A DNA stretch of 16,812 nucleotides from positions 1-16,812 of the forward strand of contig CAYQSU010000071.1 in the NCBI GenBank assembly GCA_964420325.1, given 5' to 3'. Shown here one piece after another: positions 14,448 through 16,812 of the stretch. The DNA is from CAYQSU01 sp964420325. GTDB lineage: Bacteria; Pseudomonadota; Alphaproteobacteria; Rhodospirillales; Defluviicoccaceae. Made by a program: the position numbers and the translations under genes. The notes under the pieces are model-generated. The model was given only the letters and a program-made list of their open reading frames with translations, had not been told where the DNA came from and made no database searches. Numbering within the stretch: position 1 is the stretch's first letter; each line of letters opens with the position of its first letter.

Positions 14448-14620
14448 CGTTCGTACTCCCCCGATGAAGCGATTGGTGTTCGCGCCGCGTCACCGCACCG
14501 TGCCCGCGACAGCCCCGACTCTAACCCGTTTGCGGAACCCGTACTGTGAACCAGGTAACAGTCTGCCGACCGGTTTCGCGACTCCTTGGCGGCCCCTTCC
14601 CGCCGACCCCGGCTCCCTGG

Positions 14621-15733
14621 CTAGACGTCGATGTCGACCCAGATCGCGGCGTGGTCCGAGGCGGCATCGAGCGGGCGCCGGACCTCGTCGAACACCGGCC
14701 ACTTCCGCGGCCTGACGCCGGGCCACATGCCCTTGCGGCAGACGCCGCCGGCGACCACGCGGTCGAACAGCGCCGGCGACAGGAGGAGGTAGTCGATCTT
14801 GCTGGCGGCGGTCGAGGCCCCGAAGGTGCCGGGGAAGCCGCCGTCGTCGAACTGGGGGTGCAGGAACGCGTCCTTGAGATCGGTTCCGGCAAGGAGCGGC
14901 GCCAGCGGCGCGCTCTCCGGGGTGTCGTTGAGGTCGCCGATGACGGCGATGAGCTCGCTGCCGGCGGCGATCCGTTCCTCGTAGATCTCCTTGATCCGCC
15001 GGGCCTGCACCTCGCGCCGCGCATTCGACGACGCCTGGGAGCCGAAGCCCTTGCTCTTCAGGTGGTTGACCATGATCACTAGGCGGCGGCCACAGGGCGT
15101 GCCGACCTCGTACTCGGGACAGTCGCGGGAGAACACCGGCGAGCCGTTCGCAAGCCGGTCGTCGACGTGGCTCCGCATCGGGCCGATCGGAAAGCCATCG
15201 CGCGAGAGCAGGCCGACGTCGATGCCGCGCTCGTCGTTGCCGTCGATCAGCATCACGTGGCGGAACGGCCGTCCGCCGAGGGCGGACAGCATCAGCCGGT
15301 TGAAGTCGCTGAGCACCGGACGGCTTTCGGCCTCGACCACGCCCAGCACGTCGGCTCCGAGCTCCTTGATGACGCGCGCGGTGTTGCGCATGGCGTGCTC
15401 GTTGATCGGCCCCTCGCGCAACTCCAGGGAGCCGACCCAGTCGGCCCGGCCGTCGGCGACGATCTCGATGCCGCCCGTCCGCGGACGTGTCACCAACGCG
15501 CCGCGGTTGCGGCGGAGGATGACGAAGCGGCCGGTGTCGCTCCTCTCGAGGCCGAGGTCGACCATCAGCCGGACCATCTCCGATTTCGCCGCGGGGGCGT
15601 ACTCGAGCTCGCCGAGGAGGCCGTTCAGCGCCGCGAAGCGCTCGAGCACCGGCCGGCCCTCCTCCCAGGTCTCGAGGTTCATCGCTCGCGCTCGGGCGAA
15701 CAGGTTCTCGACGTTGTAGGCGGCCAGGCGCAT
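14621..15733 (-). CDS. Endonuclease/exonuclease/phosphatase family protein
   Basis: This 370-residue protein has the full set of metal-dependent EEP-fold motifs: YNVENLF (6-12, Asn8), the catalytic Glu134 in GVVEAES, GNDERGIDVGLLSR (165-178), NHLKSKG (223-229), IGDLNDTP (265-272, Asp267 and Asn269), SKIDYLLLS (311-319) and the terminal SDHAA (359-363). Members cleave phosphodiesters or phosphomonoesters in DNA, RNA, lipids or inositol phosphates, and the sequence does not say which. There is no signal peptide. The ATG at 15733 directly precedes the first motif and has GGGGAG seven bases upstream. It lies upstream of the GH14 gene on the same strand, 173 bases away, with no evident functional link. 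Confidence 0.92.
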   Translation of the reverse strand: MRLAAYNVENLFARARAMNLETWEEGRPVLERFAALNGLLGELEYAPAAKSEMVRLMVDLGLERSDTGRFVILRRNRGALVTRPRTGGIEIVADGRADWVGSLELREGPINEHAMRNTARVIKELGADVLGVVEAESRPVLSDFNRLMLSALGGRPFRHVMLIDGNDERGIDVGLLSRDGFPIGPMRSHVDDRLANGSPVFSRDCPEYEVGTPCGRRLVIMVNHLKSKGFGSQASSNARREVQARRIKEIYEERIAAGSELIAVIGDLNDTPESAPLAPLLAGTDLKDAFLHPQFDDGGFPGTFGASTAASKIDYLLLSPALFDRVVAGGVCRKGMWPGVRPRKWPVFDEVRRPLDAASDHAAIWVDIDV

Positions 15734-15846
15734 CCGTTTGCTCCCCCTCGTCCGTTCCGTCACCGGCATCGTCGTCCGCGGTGGCGCCGGGCGTGGCGCT
15801 CCCTTCGCCGTCGGCCGGCCGGGCCATCATACCCCGAACGGCAGGC

Positions 15847-15877
15847 CCCGGCCTACGGATGAAAACCGAAGGCCGGG
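15847..15877 (-). terminator. Hairpin between the ExoD and EEP genes
   Basis: CCCGGCCT at 15847-15854 pairs with AGGCCGGG at 15870-15877, and CGG (15856-15858) with CCG (15866-15868) extends the stem across one A-A mismatch. It follows the ExoD stop by about 54 bases on the minus strand. Two shorter stems, at 15886-15899 and 15910-15924, lie closer to that stop. No T-run is present. Confidence 0.45.
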
Positions 15878-15930
15878 CGACCTCCTCCGGTCATCCGGAC
15901 GCCCCGGCAGGCGGTCCGGCCGCCGCCCGA

Positions 15931-16593
15931 TCATCCGAGGACGAGCCAGCGAAGGGCCAGCAAGGCGCCGCTCCAGAAGGCCGCGATCACGGCGACCGAG
16001 ACGACGCCGAGGACGATGCCGGCGAGGACCGCGACGCCGTCCCGCTCGATGAAGCCCAACGCGATCACCGCCAGCGACAGCGCCGGCCCGGAGTTTGTCA
16101 TCGGCAACGGCACCGAGATGGCGAGCGCGAGGCCGAGGCAGAAGAGGGCGACGAGTGGTCTGCCCGTCGGTCGCTCGAACGCCCATTCCCCGCGCTGGCG
16201 GCTCACGGCCTCGACGCGGCGAAGCCACGGCATCGCGCGGGCCGCGAGACGGGCGAAGCGGTTGGCCGGGAGCCCCAGTCGACCGACGAAGCCGGGAACC
16301 CACGGCACCTCGCGGCCGACCAGCATCTGCAGGGCGACGGCGGCGATGGCGACGCCGAACACCGACGGCACACCCGGCGGCAGAACCGGAATCCAGGCCG
16401 GCAGGGCAAGCACGAGGATCACCACGCCGAACGACCGCTCGCCGAGCCGGACGATGATCTCGCCGACGCTCACCCGGCCGTCCCGTCGCTCGGCGGCCAG
16501 TGCCGACAGCAGGTCCGAGGTGCGCATCCTCTCCGGCGCACCGGGATCGACGGCGTCTCTTTGCTGGCCCATGGGACTCGCACCGCAGTCCAC
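15931..16593 (-). CDS. ExoD family membrane protein (exopolysaccharide synthesis)
   Basis: This 220-residue integral membrane protein matches the ExoD family, first described in Rhizobium exopolysaccharide mutants and of unknown biochemistry. The family order is visible: LLSALAAERRDGRVSVGEIIVRLGERSFGVVILVLALPAWIP, then PGVPSVFGVAIAAVALQMLVGREVPWVPGFV, then four further hydrophobic segments including LVALFCLGLALAISVPLP and VIALGFIERDGVAVLAGIVLG. The GTG at 16593 has GGTGA a few bases upstream. In-frame ATGs at 16572 and 16527 are alternatives, the latter closest to the conserved part. No exopolysaccharide gene cluster is visible next to it, so a link to polysaccharide is only by name. Confidence 0.9.
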   Translation of the reverse strand: MDCGASPMGQQRDAVDPGAPERMRTSDLLSALAAERRDGRVSVGEIIVRLGERSFGVVILVLALPAWIPVLPPGVPSVFGVAIAAVALQMLVGREVPWVPGFVGRLGLPANRFARLAARAMPWLRRVEAVSRQRGEWAFERPTGRPLVALFCLGLALAISVPLPMTNSGPALSLAVIALGFIERDGVAVLAGIVLGVVSVAVIAAFWSGALLALRWLVLG

Positions 16594-16723
16594 CGCTCAC
16601 CCGAGATATGTGGGGTCCTTCCGCCTCGCGGTCCGCCGCGCGGCCGCCGAAGCCGTCGACCGCCAAGACTCGGGCAGCGGAACCGATCTCCGCCGAAGGG
16701 AAGCGCGGCATAGGACTGTCATC

Positions 16724-16752
16724 TTGACATCGGACCTGTCCGGGCATATGTT
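16724..16752 (+). promoter_or_regulatory. Near-consensus sigma70 promoter facing the right edge
   Basis: TTGACA at 16724-16729 is a perfect -35 box. After exactly 17 bases comes TATGTT at 16747-16752, matching TATAAT at four of six positions. It points away from the ExoD gene and would drive a gene or RNA starting beyond about 16759. No start with a clear ribosome-binding site is visible in the remaining 53 bases, so the product lies outside the window. Confidence 0.65.
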
Positions 16753-16812
16753 CCTTGGCAAGTCTGTGGTCCTGCGGACGGATGGGCCGACGGTGCCGGG
16801 GTTCGCGGGGGC

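Noticed and set aside
12471..14549. A 692-codon open frame on the plus strand
   Set aside because: It is antisense to the GH14 gene, whose catalytic motifs are intact. The translation shows no family and has shadow composition.
14530..14560. Two GTTC words on the minus strand upstream of GH14, like an alphaproteobacterial LexA box
   Set aside because: They are spaced by nine bases, not the seven required by GTTC-N7-GTTC.
1..16812. Mobile elements, CRISPR arrays, tRNA or rRNA genes
   Set aside because: I found no transposase or integrase motifs, no regularly spaced repeats and no tRNA-like or rRNA-like sequence.

Overview
This is a GC-rich bacterial chromosome segment, most likely from an alphaproteobacterium. 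The strongest hints are a COQ9-family ubiquinone protein, a persulfide-sensing ArsR regulator of the BigR/SqrR type, an ExoD-family membrane protein and S21 with its usual alphaproteobacterial tail. I see no tRNA, rRNA, CRISPR array, transposase, integrase or phage gene. Most of the window reads as ordinary chromosome with a few accessory genes.

Layout, left to right. (1) 1-3286: the 3' end of pntB (energy-linked transhydrogenase), an NnrS membrane protein, rpsU on the minus strand, then a def-like peptide deformylase and a COQ9 gene in tandem on the plus strand. (2) 3287-6324: a 369-bp leader, a 747-residue cytosolic-looking protein with a metzincin-type zinc motif (HEMGHCFNLAH plus a Met-turn), a perfect UUCG-loop hairpin, and a 100-residue companion of unknown function. 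(3) 6344-8585, minus strand: a class III PLP aminotransferase, a PadR-like regulator and a 54-residue two-helix membrane protein. (4) 8739-10603: a sulfane-sulfur module. A BigR/SqrR-like ArsR repressor precedes a persulfide dioxygenase-rhodanese fusion on the minus strand, and tusA lies divergently on the plus strand. (5) 10625-12271, minus strand: an orphan single-pass membrane protein, a SOUL heme-binding lipoprotein and a small acidic unknown. (6) 12573-15733, minus strand: an exported GH14 beta-amylase-like enzyme and an endonuclease/exonuclease/phosphatase-fold enzyme. (7) 15931-16593, minus strand: an ExoD-family protein. A near-consensus sigma70 promoter at 16724-16752 fires out of the right edge.

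The clearest functional unit is the sulfur module: the regulator carries two cysteines 66 residues apart, as in BigR/SqrR, and sits directly before the enzyme that removes persulfides. The least explained unit is the metzincin-like protein with its long leader and small downstream partner. The beta-amylase is notable because GH14 is best known from plants and Bacillus-type bacteria. All functional calls rest on motif recognition by eye; no database search was run.
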